This document shows, piece by piece, positions 46,346-57,775 of a DNA stretch of 64,000 bases. Where the stretch lies: assembly GCF_902635505.1 (NCBI RefSeq), contig NC_045426.1, positions 541,155,818 to 541,219,817 of the forward strand. Reading direction: 5' to 3'. Both the position numbers and the translations under genes were made by a program. Every line of letters starts with the position of its first letter. The stretch's first letter is position 1. The notes under the pieces were generated by a model. It saw nothing but the letters and a program-made list of their open reading frames with translations. It was not told the origin of the DNA and did no database searches. The stretch is from Sarcophilus harrisii (Eukaryota > Chordata > Mammalia > Dasyuromorphia > Dasyuridae).

Positions 46346-46899
46346 CTTGTTAACCCCTGTTTATGCTTTATTGCTTTCCTTCCCCTTCCCCCCCTCCCCA
46401 GTATTAAACTTGTGAGCACCACTTGCCTCTCACGCTCTCCCTTTTTAGGATTCCTCCCCCCACCTTAGAGTTCCTGACCTTTTCTTACCCCTTTTCCTCA
46501 CAATTTCTGTATTCCCTTCTGTTTAGCTTACTCCTTCCCTTTTCACTTTTCCTCTCCCACTTTTCAATGAGGTGGGAGAGGTTTCTCTGTAAATCAAATG
46601 TCTAATATTTTTCTCTTTAAGCTAATTCTGATGAGAGTAAGATACCCACTATGTTCATCCCCCTCCCTTCTTTCCCTCAGATATAATAGGTTTCCTTTGC
46701 CTCTTTGTGAGATGTAGTACTCCCACTGTACCCTTTTTCTGGTACAATTTCTTTTCCACCTTTAGGTTCTTTTTTATATTATAATTGTAAAACCAAATTA
46801 TTCATGTGTTCTTCATGTATATTCATAACAGAAATATAGTTCCCAAGATGTCTTTTTACATTTTTATGCTTCTCTCGAAGTCCTATATTTGGAGATCAA

Positions 46900-48021
46900 A
46901 CTTTTTGTTTAGTTCTGGTTTTTTCATCAGAAATGGATGAAATTCACCTATTTCATTGAATGTCCATCTTCTTCTCTAGGAAAAAATGCTCATTTTGGCT
47001 GGGCAAGTTATTCTTGGCTGCATACCAAGTTCCTTAGCCTTTTGGATATGAGATTCTAGGCCCTTCGATCCTTTAATGTGGACGCTGCTAGGTGAGTAAT
47101 CCTTATTGTGGCTCCTCTATATTTGAATTGTTTTTTTCTAGCTGTTTGTAGTATTTTTAACTTGGTCTGATAGTTCTGGAATTTAGCCTCAATATTTCTT
47201 GGAGTTTTGAGTTTGGGGTCTCTTTCAGTGGGTGATCAATGAATTCTTTCAATGTCTATTTTACCCTCTGTTTCTATAACATCTGGGCAATTCTTTTTGA
47301 TGATTTCCTGGAAAATAGTGTCTAGGCTATTCTTTTCATCATAGTTTTCAGGAAGTCAAATAATTCTCAGATTATCTTTCCTAGATCTATTTTCCAGGTC
47401 TGCTGTTTTCCCAAGTAGGTATTAAACATTTTTTTCCCATTGTTTAATTTTTTTTTTTTTTTTTTTTTTTGGTTTTGCTTGACTGATTCTTGGTGTCTCC
47501 TCAAGTCATTCATTTCCATTTGTTCAATTCTGATTTTTAATGATATATTTTATTCATTTACTTTTTAAATTTCTTTTTGTAATTGTCCAATTGAGTTTTT
47601 AAGTGAGTTGTTTTGTTCTATGGAATTTTTTTCCATTTCGCCAATTTTATTTTTAGAGAGTTATTTTCTTTTTCTAATTCACTAATTCTGTTTTCCTTAG
47701 AATTGTTTACCTTTTCCAATTCTCTAATTTTGTTTTTCAGGGATTTGATTTCTTTTTCCACTTTATCTTTAAATGAGTGGGATGACTTATTCAGATCCTC
47801 TTGCCAAGCTTCCTTTTCCTTTCCCCATTTTTCTTCTAGCTCTCTTGTAAGAACCTTTTTAATTTCTGTTATGAGAGTCTTGTGTGATGGGGATCAGATC
47901 ATATCCCCTTTGGGAATTCATCTGGAGACACTCTGTTCTTAGTCTCCTCAGGGTTTGAAATCTGTTCTCTATCCATATAGAAGCTATCTATAGTTAGAGT
48001 TTGCTTTAATTTTTTGCTCAT
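46900..48021 (-). pseudogene. L1 ORF1 (RNA-binding protein) relic
   Basis: The start at 48021 is atgagcaaaaaattaaag, the usual marsupial L1 ORF1 opening. The first part is a Lys/Glu/Asn-rich heptad-like coiled coil with repeated KIREL-type units (about 47480-47900). An A/T homopolymer run at 47447-47471 interrupts it. The RRM-like and C-terminal parts follow, with RGATIRITHLAAS near 47100. ORF1p normally trimerises through the coiled coil and coats L1 RNA. Multiple breaks are present. Confidence 0.75.
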
Positions 48022-48656
48022 TTTGACAAAAAAAGAATCAAAGAAAACAAACAAACAAACAAACAAACAAGCAAATACGGTCTGCTTTTTGGGCAATATG
48101 GTATAACCAAGCTTCCTCTATGGACTACCAGAGGTAGCAATGAAGTAGCAGTGGAACCGCAATGGCTGCGCTGCCTATACATTGGCCACTCAGACTCTGA
48201 GAGCATGCTGAGTCATTCTGGGTGTTGGGTGGGTGTGGTCAGATCCTGAGAGACCCCAATGTTTTGGGATTAAAGTCTTTACCCACTGTGTTTATAGCTT
48301 CTGTGCTGATTAATTGGCTTGCTGCCAGGGCAAAGTAGCTTACACTGGATAAAGTTCTCCCTGCAATTTTCCAATGGCTGTGGCTACACCCTACCTCGCT
48401 CCAGTCTGCTCAGTGTGAGCTGCCTTCTGTGCTCTCGCTGCCTGCCTGCAGTCTGTGCCTGGTCTACCTGTCTCCATCTGCAAGCAAAAACAGACTTTTT
48501 CTGGCAAATTTCAAGGATATCTTCTGCTGGTAATGTATTTGTGGGTTTTTTTCAGTCAAGCACTAATTCTGAGACTGTATCATGAAAAAAAGTATTCTGA
48601 GGGCAAGAAAGAGCTTAGAGAGATGCATGTGTCCTCTCAGCCATCTTGGCCAGAAG
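48022..48656 (-). promoter_or_regulatory. L1 5' UTR / internal promoter
   Basis: Upstream of ORF1 in L1 orientation. The right end carries a CAAGATGGC motif about 10 bases from the element start, a YY1-type site that sets L1 transcription start in mammals. A (GTTT)n tract (48040-48070) sits next to ORF1. The UTR differs from the tandem-unit type at 27133. Confidence 0.65.
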
Positions 48657-48664
48657 TCTATTAC

Positions 48665-49945
48665 TTCTACACTGATTGCTTCTATTCTTTCTTCTCAATT
48701 TTCAGTCCCTTTCATTCTGCCTTCTGCACTTATTGTCCAACTAAAACTGTACTCTCCAAGATTACTAATGTCTTTTAGTGGCCAATATAATGGCCTCTTT
48801 GTAATACACTTCTCTTCTGATCATTCAATAGTTTTTGATACTTATCGATTCCTCTCTTATTCATAGGTTTTCATGACACTGCACCCTCCCAGTTTTATCT
48901 GTCTGGCCATTCCTCTTTAATATCCTTTATTGGATGATCATCCAGTACTTCCTTGATGTGTGGATATACCCCAAGATTCTGCTTTGTATTCTCTTTCCTT
49001 TTCTCTCTACCTTCTTTCTTTTGATAATTTTATCAGCTTCCATGGATTCAACTATCATCTAGATCCAGTCATCTCAGTGACCTATATATTCAACCCTTAT
49101 CCCTTTCCTAAGTTCTAGATCTATATCACCAATTCTCTATTGGGCATTTTCAATTGGATATCTTTTAAATTGCTGAACCTCAGCATGTCAAAAGCATTAT
49201 CCTTTCCCTCCCAAACTCCCCCCTATTCATATCTTCCGTATTTCTGTCAAGACATCCCCATCTTTCCATTCATGTATAGTCTCAACATTAGTTACTCTCA
49301 AATCCTTCCCCCTCCCTCTACTTATTTCATATCCATTTAGGTAGGAATCTTTTTGACTCTTATGTCCTCAGTACATCTTGCCTTAGAGTTCTTTTTTCTG
49401 TTCCTATAGTCACCCCATTCAGGTTATTCTCACATATGATGCTGCATTAGCCTGTTAAGTTATTTCCCTCATGATGGTTTTCCTCTTTATAATCCATCCT
49501 CCACACTGTTGTCAAACTGATGTTCCTATAGAGTTCTGACAATATCACTTATATCTCCAGAAGCTCCAGACTTTTTTAATTTCCTCTACTAAAAAAACAC
49601 AAGCTCTCCTGTTTCACTTTTAAAGCCAAAGTGGCTCCAGTTTATCTTTCCAGAGATACCTCTTCAAACACACCTCTACATATAAGCCAAATGGGCTTAT
49701 ACTTACACACACATACACACACACACACACTCACATACACACACACACACACACATACACACACACACATATATAAAACATTTCATTTCCTGTTTCTCTG
49801 CTTTGTCACTAGTTGTTTCCTATGTCTGGAAAACATTCCCTTCTCACCTTTATCTTATGAAATTAATACTTTTCTTCAATGTTCTTCTCAAGTGCCATCT
49901 AGCCTTATCCCTTCAATTGTTATTGTCTTTTCCATTGGAAATTAG
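48665..49945 (+). mobile_element. L2 LINE reverse-transcriptase relic
   Basis: The sense text follows the L2 polymerase and C-terminal order: gttttcatgacactgcaccc (GFRDTA-like), tttatcagcttccatggatt (LISSHGF-like, just before YADD), ctgaacctcagcatgtcaaa (LNMSK-like), ccatcctccacactgttgtc (SILHTAA-like). The 3' part at 49795-49915 has the tctcaagtgccatctagcct block. A (CA)n run (49700-49775) sits inside. It is heavily decayed. Confidence 0.7.
49700..49775. repeat. (CA)n microsatellite
   Basis: An ac-repeat of about 75 bases with interspersed at steps, lying within the L2 relic. Confidence 0.9.
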
Positions 49946-50570
49946 TTGTGTTATATGTTTATATATATGAGCATATATATGCTCAATAAGCACCTAATAT
50001 ATATTTAAACTAATAACTTTAATGAATGAAAATAATAAAAACAACAATAACTGAAAAAATACTATTGTGTATTTTGTTTCTAAATAGAAATCACCACATG
50101 TTCTTGGTTTTCTTTGAGTCTTTTTTTGATCAATTTTTTTGGGTCAATTCATAGTCCTGCAGAATAATTGATAAACCAAATACATCACAAGGTTATTGTT
50201 GATCTGTTTGCCAAAGTGTTTCCTAAACTCTAAACTTCTATAGAAACATAAGTTATTATTAGCAATATTCTTCTTCATCCTCTTCCAGATAGGCATTTTT
50301 TATAATAAAGAAAAAAGACCATCTAAACTAACCAACATATGGATAAAGTCTGACATCAAATATAGAGTCCCATGACCATGGTGCTCTATCTCTTTAAAAC
50401 CTGTATTTCTGTTTTTAGGTTTTTATTAAATATTTGTGGGTCACTGTTAGGTCAGGGAAATAGTATTCAACACTTTTGTTTAAAATAATATTATAATCAG
50501 AAGATTTTAAGAGCATGGAACATATAACTTAACAGACTTATGGACAGGGGAATAAAGAAGAGATTACTGT
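49946..50570. other. Intergenic DNA, no gene seen
   Basis: It begins with a perfect 16-bp palindrome, gagcatatatatgctc (49969-49984), then AT-rich sequence without a recognised repeat. Confidence 0.35.
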
Positions 50571-50574
50571 GATG

Positions 50575-51415
50575 TATAAAATGAATAATTTTAATTATTT
50601 TAAATTAGAAAGACTTTGTACAGATAAAACCACTACAAACAAGATTAGAAGGAGAGCTTCAAATTGGAAAAAATTCAAACACAGTCTCTCAGATAAAGGT
50701 CTCATTTCTTTTATATGTATATATGTAAAGAATCTTGTTAAATTCAAAAGAATATCATTTCTCAATTGATAATTGGTCAAATGATATGAACAGGCAGTTT
50801 CTGATGGGGAAATCAAAACTACATATAGTTATATGAAAAAGTGGGTTAAATAATTATTGATTAGAGAAATATAAATTAAAACAACTCTGAGATACCATCT
50901 TACGTCTCACATATTGGCTAAAATGATAGATATCCTTCAGTTGGGGAGTGCCTAAACAAGCTATGATATATGATTATGTTGGAATACTACTGTGCTATAA
51001 GAAATGATGAGCTGATTTATTTTAGAAAAAAAAACAAGGAAACACTTGCATGAAATAATGAAAAGTAAAATGAGCAATGCTACAAGAATACTGTAAATAG
51101 TAACAAACATCATCTTAAGAACAAATTTGAATGGGTAATTCATTTAAGGTAACATAGATATGCAAGCCAATTACAAAGGATTTATGAAGGAAGATGCCAT
51201 CCACTTCCAGATAAAGACTGATAAATAGATATATACACAGTATGGATTTATAGGTAAATATATGTATATGTGTATATGTACATATTTGTATATATATATA
51301 TGTCTATATGTATTTATTTAATTGTGGCCTTCTCTAGGGCACTTTGGGGAGGGAGGTAAGAATTTTTTTTAAAGTGTACAGCAGAGAACAAAAGAAAACT
51401 TAATAGAGTAGCTTT
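50575..51415 (+). mobile_element. Old L1 ORF2 end and 3' UTR
   Basis: Sense L1 of an older subfamily: attagaaggagagcttcaaa, gatatgaacaggcagtttct, caactctgagataccatctt, then ctataagaaatgatgagctg. A 3' UTR with TA-rich tracts and cactttggggagggaggtaa follows. Relative to intact L1 the stretch encoding the last RT-thumb region is absent at about 50935. Non-functional. Confidence 0.75.
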
Positions 51416-51419
51416 GAAA

Positions 51420-52585
51420 ATGATGTGTAGTATTTCCAAAATATAAGGCCAAAGAGAAGCAATTCAAACTTTGTTGCATCAAGAAAATGTGTTAAAATTG
51501 TATTGTATGCTCTGCTACTAGAATAGCATAGTTGAGTAAGTCTACAAAAAAAGAACCCACATCTTAATGTTTTCATTCAATTATGAATCAATTATTTTAC
51601 TGATCTTCATAATAATTTGCCAAACACTAAGTATAAAAGAATAATGACAGGATAGTGAATTTATCTCAGGTTTATGATTAAGGATGATAGTTTTACCTGT
51701 GATGCTACTCAGATTAGGATATGATTTATTTGTTAAATTCTTAAGGATATTTTAAAGTTCGTTATTTTTTAATTTATAAAGAATAGTACCTTCTTTTGTA
51801 TAATTCTGTTCACTTGATTATGCCTTCTTAATATTGAGTAGGTACTAAATTTTTCAACTTGATGTATATCCCAATTTTCACTATTTCCTTAAAAATTGTG
51901 CATTGATCTATAATTCCTAAGTCCATAAGAATGGGCTTTCTGTAGTATCTGGTAGCAATGACCTGACCTTGTATTGATATCAAAAGCCTCTCTGTTTTGT
52001 AAGCAAATAGCTTCACAACCATTTCTTTGTCTACATATTGTTGGTTGAGTTTCTTCTTAATATTATTTTCTAATCTTTTTTTTGTATAACTGAGAAAAAT
52101 ACTTTTAGGACAAATTACTATCCTTTAAAAATGTTTAATGTTCTCTTTATTATTGTAGAGGTTGAATAAATAAAAGCATTTGGATGTAAGCTCATTTTCT
52201 ATAAGCTCACTAAAAGCATCTTTGAGAAAACTCCAGTAGCAGTCAAGAAAAAAGGGATGATCACCTTCCCACATGATTTTGATTCCTTGTACTGGGTCTT
52301 TATATTTTGGAATTTTTTAATTTTACAAAGTTCAGTGAGGTGACAGCTATTCACACTATTATTGTTAAGTTTTTCTGGATAAGTGTTATGTCCAGGTACT
52401 TATGGGTACCAGGCTTGTCTGTGACAGTGTTCTGATTCCCATATATCTTATCTGCTGAGATCTCAAGAATATTTTGGGATTTACTTTTAGTATGGGATAA
52501 CAATATTTTCGAATCATTATTAGTATGTTTCAGGAGCTATTATCAGCATACAGAAATTACTGGGTGGCTGTCTCTAGAACTTTTA
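51420..52585. other. Intergenic DNA, no gene seen
   Basis: No repeat family or coding pattern is recognised. AT-rich. Confidence 0.35.
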
Positions 52586-52589
52586 ATTA

Positions 52590-52770
52590 TGTCCAAAACC
52601 TGTGACTTTAGAGGTCATCAGATCCAACTCCTGATCTCATAGATCAGGGAATGAAGGCCTCGGGAAGTTGAGCCAGTATCCTAGGGTTACACATGACTAG
52701 TGAAAGTTTGAGGCAGGATTTGAATCTAGTTTTTCTATCCTCAAATCCTGGGTGCTGCCACTGAAACATC
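52590..52770 (-). repeat. MIR-type SINE
   Basis: Antisense copy: catagatcagggaatgaagg, cagtatcctagggttacaca, caggatttgaatctagtttt. It ends near the MBOAT1 upstream tandem repeat. Confidence 0.6.
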
Positions 52771-52997
52771 AATCTCTTCTAGCTATAAAATAGTGGCAAG
52801 AAAGAATGTTGGAAGTAGGGACATCAGTGTTGGAAAAATGTAGCAGTAGTGGAAACTCTCTATGACTTCGAGTTGCATTTTGGAGTTTAACAGTATCAAA
52901 GATAGGGCTTCCAGAGTAAATAATTTCTTTTCTCATGACTTGGGAACTCCAAAGACAATGGAGCAAATAAAAACTGATGGTTTTCTTTATCACAACG

Positions 52998-53337
52998 TGT
53001 AGAAGTCAGGGGAAAGAATGGGTTCTTAGTTAATTAGTTGAGGAGAAGGTAAAGAAATGAGGAGAAGGGAAATAAACATACTGTCTAGGAATGGTTTTAA
53101 GAACTGAAACACTTGTAGAAGTCAGGGGAAAGAATGGGTTCTTAGTTAATTACTTGAGGAGAAGGTAAAGAATTGAGGAGAAGGGAAATAAGCATACTAT
53201 CTAGGAATGGTTTTAAGAACTGAAACACTTGTAGAAGTCAGGGGAAAGAATGGGTTCTTAGTTAATTACTTGAGGAGAAGGTAAAGAAATGAGGAGAAGG
53301 GAAATAAAAATACTATCTAGGAATGGCTTTAAGAACT
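52998..53337. repeat. 116-bp unit in three tandem copies
   Basis: Copies start at 52998, 53114 and 53230, each with tgtagaagtcaggggaaaga, and end with tttaagaact(g/a)aaa. They differ by only a few bases, so the array is recent or homogenised. It lies about 1.1-1.4 kb upstream of the MBOAT1 start codon, next to a pyrimidine tract. No coding content is seen. Confidence 0.95.
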
Positions 53338-53351
53338 AAAAGGGTTTCCTT

Positions 53352-53447
53352 TGCTCTCCCTCTCCCTCTTCCCCTCCCTCCCTCTCTCTCCCTTTTTCCT
53401 TCTCTGTCTTTCTCTCTCGCTCGCTCTGTCTCTGTCTCTGTCTCTCG
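53352..53447. repeat. Long polypyrimidine (CT) tract
   Basis: Nearly uninterrupted C/T on the + strand for about 95 bases, passing from tctccctctccc-type units to tctgtctctgtctctc. Such tracts can form triplex or non-B DNA. The CpG-rich promoter begins about 430 bases downstream. Confidence 0.85.
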
Positions 53448-53694
53448 CGTGGGAGTTGCGGTAACCTTTCCAGGAGCAGGATACAAATCAGAGTATCACA
53501 GCACTGTAATACTGTAACACTCTCAGGAGCACTGACTTGCTCCTTCCTAGCCCTCAGAAATTAACCGGATGACTCTCAAACGCCTGAGCAATACCTGCCC
53601 AGAGAGATGACTTTTAGAGATTTCCGCAGGCGCAAGTCACAGAACGGGTGTTAAAATGCAGGGCTAGGTCTCCCCTTGAACAAGCGACGTGTAA

Positions 53695-53835
53695 GGAAAA
53701 GAACACTCAATTTAGAGTCAGAGAATCTGAAGTTCGGACACCTACTCTTTGTTTAAATTTACCTGCGTAAACTTAAGCAAGTCATATGTCTGGCTCTTGA
53801 GTTTCCTCACAACTATAAAAAAGGGGATTAAACAA
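53695..53835 (+). repeat. MIR-type SINE near promoter
   Basis: Sense order: ctcaatttagagtcagagaa, gaagttcggacacctactct, aacttaagcaagtcatatgt, gagtttcctcacaactataa. The CpG island starts right after it. Confidence 0.55.
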
Positions 53836-54164
53836 AGTGTTTTGTAGCGCTCATTCCGAATCTACATTCGGTGAACTTAGGAGAACTGAGGCCTTGAGAC
53901 CGGAGTCCTCTCAAGGATGGGAGCCCCAGAAGGAGATCTGTACTAGGTGCCTCGGTAGGGAGATGGGGACCCGGGGGCGCGGATCGCCCGCCCAGCTCCG
54001 AAGGAGGGTGAGGCCGCGGGGGCGGAGGCTTCTCCTAGGCTCCCTTTCGACCTCTCGGAGGCAGGGATGGGCGGGCCTGAGGGAGGTCCTGGGCTGCTGT
54101 TCACATCCTCCCGCCCTCTATTCCCCAGCACCCACCCTCCCGGGGCTGTCCTGTGTTACTGCGA

Positions 54165-54222
54165 CCAATGAGAGGGAAGAGGAGGGGAGCGGGAAGCTGA
54201 GCGGGCTCCCCACCCGGCCAAT
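54165..54222 (+). promoter_or_regulatory. Paired CCAAT boxes
   Basis: Two forward CCAAT pentamers at 54165-54169 and 54218-54222 are spaced 53 bases apart. They lie 220-280 bases upstream of the MBOAT1 start codon. NF-Y is the usual binder of such paired boxes in CpG promoters; binding here is inferred. Confidence 0.6.
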
Positions 54223-54435
54223 ACTCCCGTGGTCACCACAGTGCCAGCGCCAGCGCCGGGGCTGGACCCCTCCTGTTCCCGTCGGCTCTGCTCGGCTGCC
54301 GCCCGGAGCCCAACTTAGAGTGGCCCCCTCCCCGCGAGCCTTAGAGTCGCCTTAGGGTCCAGTCCCCACCCAGCTCGGGAGAAGACACTAAGGAGGTGAC
54401 TCGGGGAAGGGGCAGACGCGGCAGCCCCCCCGAAG

Positions 54436-54541
54436 ATGCAGGATGGCAGCAGAACCGTCGCCGTCCAGCCTTGCCTACCGCACCACGGGCTCCACCTTGT
54501 TGCATCCGGTCAGCGACCTCCTGGGCATCCCGTTGGACCAG
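54436..54541 (+). other. Upstream out-of-frame ATG overlapping MBOAT1 start
   Basis: An ATG at 54436-54438 lies 7 bases before the MBOAT1 ATG, in another frame, with A at -3 but C at +4. Its frame stays open to the end of exon 1 without a stop, so it would read into exon 2 out of frame. It could lower MBOAT1 translation by capturing scanning ribosomes. This is relevant only if the transcript starts upstream of it. Confidence 0.6.
54443..54541 (+). CDS. MBOAT1: MBOAT1 exon 1 (lysophospholipid acyltransferase 1)
   Basis: This is the first coding exon of membrane-bound O-acyltransferase 1, a multi-pass ER enzyme that re-acylates lysophosphatidylserine and lysophosphatidylethanolamine with oleoyl-CoA in the Lands cycle. 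The 33 codons begin MAAEPSPSSLAYRTTGST and end LLGIPLDQ. By memory they match human MBOAT1 at about 28 of 33 positions and reproduce its RTTGST and LLGIPLDQ blocks. The paralogue MBOAT2 fits less well. The exon ends in phase 0 at CAG, with donor GTAACA at 54542. The start has a strong context (A at -3, G at +4) and lies in a CpG island. The transmembrane part and the catalytic His are in later exons, beyond the window. Confidence 0.93.
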
Positions 54542-56721
54542 GTAACAGCGGGGAGCTCGTCCCTTTTCCCCCACCCATCCTGTGTCCACTCTAGAACTCT
54601 GCGGCATGAATGGTGGGGAGAGAAAGACACAAGTGCTCTGTAGGAGAGGGGAAAAAAGTTCTGTCTTTTAAACTTGTCCGGATTTTGCTCACGGGTTAGA
54701 CACATGGGCCTGTTTTGCAACAGTGAGAAGTTACTCTGCAAATGGAATATTTGCTTTTGAAAAGAAATGGGTGTAGTCTAAGGGGCAGGTTAAAGCCTGA
54801 ACTGAAAATTTTTGGATCCTCTAAAAGATCCTCTCTCTTGCCTCCCCTTTCCCATTTGCCCCTACAGTTTCTTCTCGCCCCTCCCCCGTCCATCTCTTCC
54901 TTGGTAACAAAATATCAACAAGACAAACCCTGGACTATCTTTAATTCGGAATTAAAATGTTAAGATCCTTATCACCTGTATACTTTCAGAGATGTCTGAT
55001 TTAGTTATCCATGCAGTAGCACGTGTTCATTTTTAAATGGAGGGGCATTTTCCTGAGAAAAGTGTGCTTTCTATTTAGGAAAATTTAGGAAGCAAAAGAA
55101 GACATTTATTATTCTTCCCAAAAACAGGTAGGTGTACACCCTTCATGTATATGCAAAGAATGGCATGCTGAGAATATGAGAAGTCTTTGAAGTGCCTCTG
55201 CTTGATTTCGTTGCTGCTTATCTTTAGGAGTCTGTGACTCCTGAATCCTGAGGCAGTTAAGTTACTATCGGGCAGTCATAAAATATAAATGGCAAAAATG
55301 GTACTGATATTCCTCGTGAGTTGGTTTGGGTCCATTGGGCAGGTAAAAATAATGCTGTTGTACTTTGTGTATTGTTATGTAGCATTTTTGAATTTTGGCC
55401 AAGTCTCTTTCCTTCCCTCCCTTTCTTACTCTATCACTTTTCAAACATGACTAACTACACCTGTTGCCCTTACTACCTGCATTTCTTTAGCAATGAGGAA
55501 GTCTTACCTGAAAGTTTGCCTTTTTCAGACATTGTTTTCTGAGCCAACCTGCTACTGTCTCCAAGTGTGAAGATCTAACTGTAGCCTCCACCTGAGAGAA
55601 AGGAAATTAGCTGATAGAACAGATGCCAGTTCATGTGTACATTTTTTAAAGTCATGAGTTACTATCTAAGAGTAGTCTGGACAGTGGATAGACACACATA
55701 TAGACAATGGTAGACACAACTACTATGAATGTCAGATCCTTCTGGACTGAGCTGTTTCCTAGAGAAAAGTGAACTCCTTCCCTCCACACAAACAGTATTT
55801 TAAAAAATTCATTTTTTCATCTGTTGTGCAATGAATACACAAAAAGGAGATACATATTCATATTATTTGTTTGTAGTAGTTTTGGATTTTTTTTCCCCTT
55901 AGGGTAGCTACTTCAACTCCAACCCTCAAGACTTCCACAAATCAGCCTCTACCTCAATCTATAGCCTTGTAAATCATTTTAGACTTGTAGGAAAGTTTGG
56001 GGAGTGAAAAGAGAGGGGAGAATGGGAAAAGACTTGAAAGAGGAACTGGAAAATATTTTGAGTGAGAAAGTTAGCTTTCTGTATCAACTACTAAGCATCA
56101 CTTTGAAACACTAAAACCTTCTCTGTAACTTATTGATGCATCTCCTCTAACACCTCTCAGTAGAAAAGGGTTGACTCTCAATCTGAAAAAAAAATTATTA
56201 CAGGCTGGTAAAATACATGTTTTAGTTTATTTGGAAGATCTAGGGTAAATTTCTATAGAAAATGAGATCTTAGCTAAAATATAGCTTTGAGAATTTGAAG
56301 CTTCACGTTGTTTGTTTTTAATTTTACCTTCAACTTTAGGAGTAGCTCAATACTTTTCTTATACATTCTTCCAATAACTATATGAATGTGATCTGGGTGG
56401 AGTCTCAGCTTTCTTTTCTTTCACAAGGAAAGCAATGCTATCAATACAGAATACTGTGATGTTTTATTGGAAGGGTAGGGAGAAGAGGAGTATTTTTCAT
56501 AGATTTACTCATATCAAGATGATAAGTATTAACTCTACTTTCCAATAGACTAATTCAGTTCAATTTCACAATATTTCTGGAGTGCCTATCTATTATGTAT
56601 GTCTTACATTGTAAAATTGCTTCAAGTTTAAACTTGAGCTGTCTGTAGCCTAGAAAATGATCAGCTTGAGAGAATAATCTTTCTGTCACTCAGTATAAAG
56701 GCCCTGAATGGTGGTTTTTTC

Positions 56722-56936
56722 ATTGTGTCAGGTTTGTCTTATGCTTCATGAGCCCGTTTGAAATTTTCTTGGCAAAGATACTGGAGTGGTTTACCCTTTC
56801 CTTTTCCAGTTCATTTTATAGATGAGGAAACTGAGGCAAACAGGGTTAATGACTTGTCTAGAGTCATACAGTATGTTTCTGAAGCTGGATTTAAACTATC
56901 TTCCTGACTTCAGACCTGGTGTCATCTAGCTGCTCC
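56722..56936 (-). repeat. MAR1-type SINE in intron
   Basis: Antisense copy: ttttcttggcaaagatactg, gatgaggaaactgaggcaaa, gacttgtctagagtcataca, gtgtcatctagctgctcc. Confidence 0.85.
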
Positions 56937-57019
56937 AAATGGATGTGAAGCCTTAACGAATGAATTTTTCCTCAGACCAAATTGGGTCTAGCAGGCAAAA
57001 AACGGTGGGAAGTTTTTTT

Positions 57020-57775
57020 TTTTTTTTTGCATTAAAAAGTTATTTTTTTTTGTTGAACAAATATTAAAAAAATAATCTGACCCTCCTGCTTCTCTGCCAA
57101 ACAAATTAGCTCCACCACCCTGCCAAAACTCTTGATATGTAGCTTTGTAGTCCAGCTAAACAAGTTCTAACATTAGCTATGTCCAAAAATATGTATCTCT
57201 TTTAGCATTTGAAGTTTGTTATATCTCAGAAAGAGAGGAGTCATATATTTCATTTTCATTCTTTTGGACTCCTGTTTTATTGCTGCTGTTGATCAGAGTT
57301 CTAAAGTTTTCAGAGTAGTTTCAATAATGCTTTTATCATTGTACAAATTTTTCTCCTTGATCTGTTCACTTTGCTTTGCATTAGTTCGCAAATGCCATCC
57401 CAGGTTTTCTGAAGTTGTTGTTTTCATCATTTCTTAATATAATAATATTCTTCATTTCTTAATATTCCATTATATTCATGTATTACATCTTATTTAGTCA
57501 TTATCCAAAAGGAGGATACTTTTAATTTCCAATTTTTGGCTACCACAAAAAGATCTACTATAAATATTTTTGTACACATAGATTCTTTTTCTCTTCCTTT
57601 TATTTTATTGTAATATAGGCCTTGTAATGATACTGTTCAATCAAAATACAAAATTTCATGCCTTTCTAGGTATGTTTCAAAATTACTTTCCAGAATGGCT
57701 GTACCAGTTCTTAGCTCTACCAAAAGTGTCCTAGTGTACCTGTGTTTTCACAGGGTTAGGAAGCTTTTAAGGTCT
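57020..57775 (-). mobile_element. Old L1 3' part in intron
   Basis: Antisense L1 of an older subfamily. Left: 3' UTR text. Middle: gcatttgaagtttgttatat-type unique text, then ccattatattcatgtattac, ggctaccacaaaaagatcta, and on the right ttccagaatggctgtaccag with ctagtgtacctgtgttttca. The order matches the ORF2 C-terminus and 3' UTR. Confidence 0.75.

Larger units (their letters stand above)
44985..48656 (-). mobile_element. L1 with 5' end, ORF1 and endonuclease; no RT
   Basis: This antisense L1 starts at the right with its 5' terminus (sense reading cttctggccaagatggctga, with the YY1-type CAAGATGGC site). It continues through the 5' UTR, ORF1 and the first third of ORF2, and stops at about 44985, before the reverse-transcriptase domain. 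Most L1 copies lose the 5' side, so this 5'-kept, 3'-lost shape implies later loss of the 3' part. Beyond 44985 lie unrecognised sequence and then a SINE. Confidence 0.85.
53880..54560 (+). promoter_or_regulatory. MBOAT1: MBOAT1 CpG-island promoter and 5' UTR
   Basis: A GC-rich block dense in CpG in an otherwise AT-rich, CpG-poor window. It holds a GC box (gggggcggagg, about 54018), two CCAAT boxes (54165-54169 in gaccaatgag and 54218-54222 in ggccaatact), and no TATA box. This fits a dispersed-start housekeeping-type promoter. The transcription start cannot be fixed from sequence; it most likely lies between the second CCAAT box and the start codon at 54443. Confidence 0.8.

Noticed and set aside
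52998-53337. CRISPR-like or satellite array
   Set aside because: The three units are contiguous, with no spacers and a 116-bp period in a vertebrate genome. This is a simple tandem triplication.
53837-54355. 172-codon open frame on the + strand in the CpG island
   Set aside because: High GC content removes stops by chance. The frame is low in conserved features, is rich in Arg/Pro/Ser, and ends before the MBOAT1 start. It is not the MBOAT1 frame.
54443-54541. MBOAT2 instead of MBOAT1
   Set aside because: Both share a TGST(L)L-type opening and end before VNFVVCQL. The MAAEP start, the RTTGST block and LLGIPLDQ fit MBOAT1 better than what I recall of MBOAT2.
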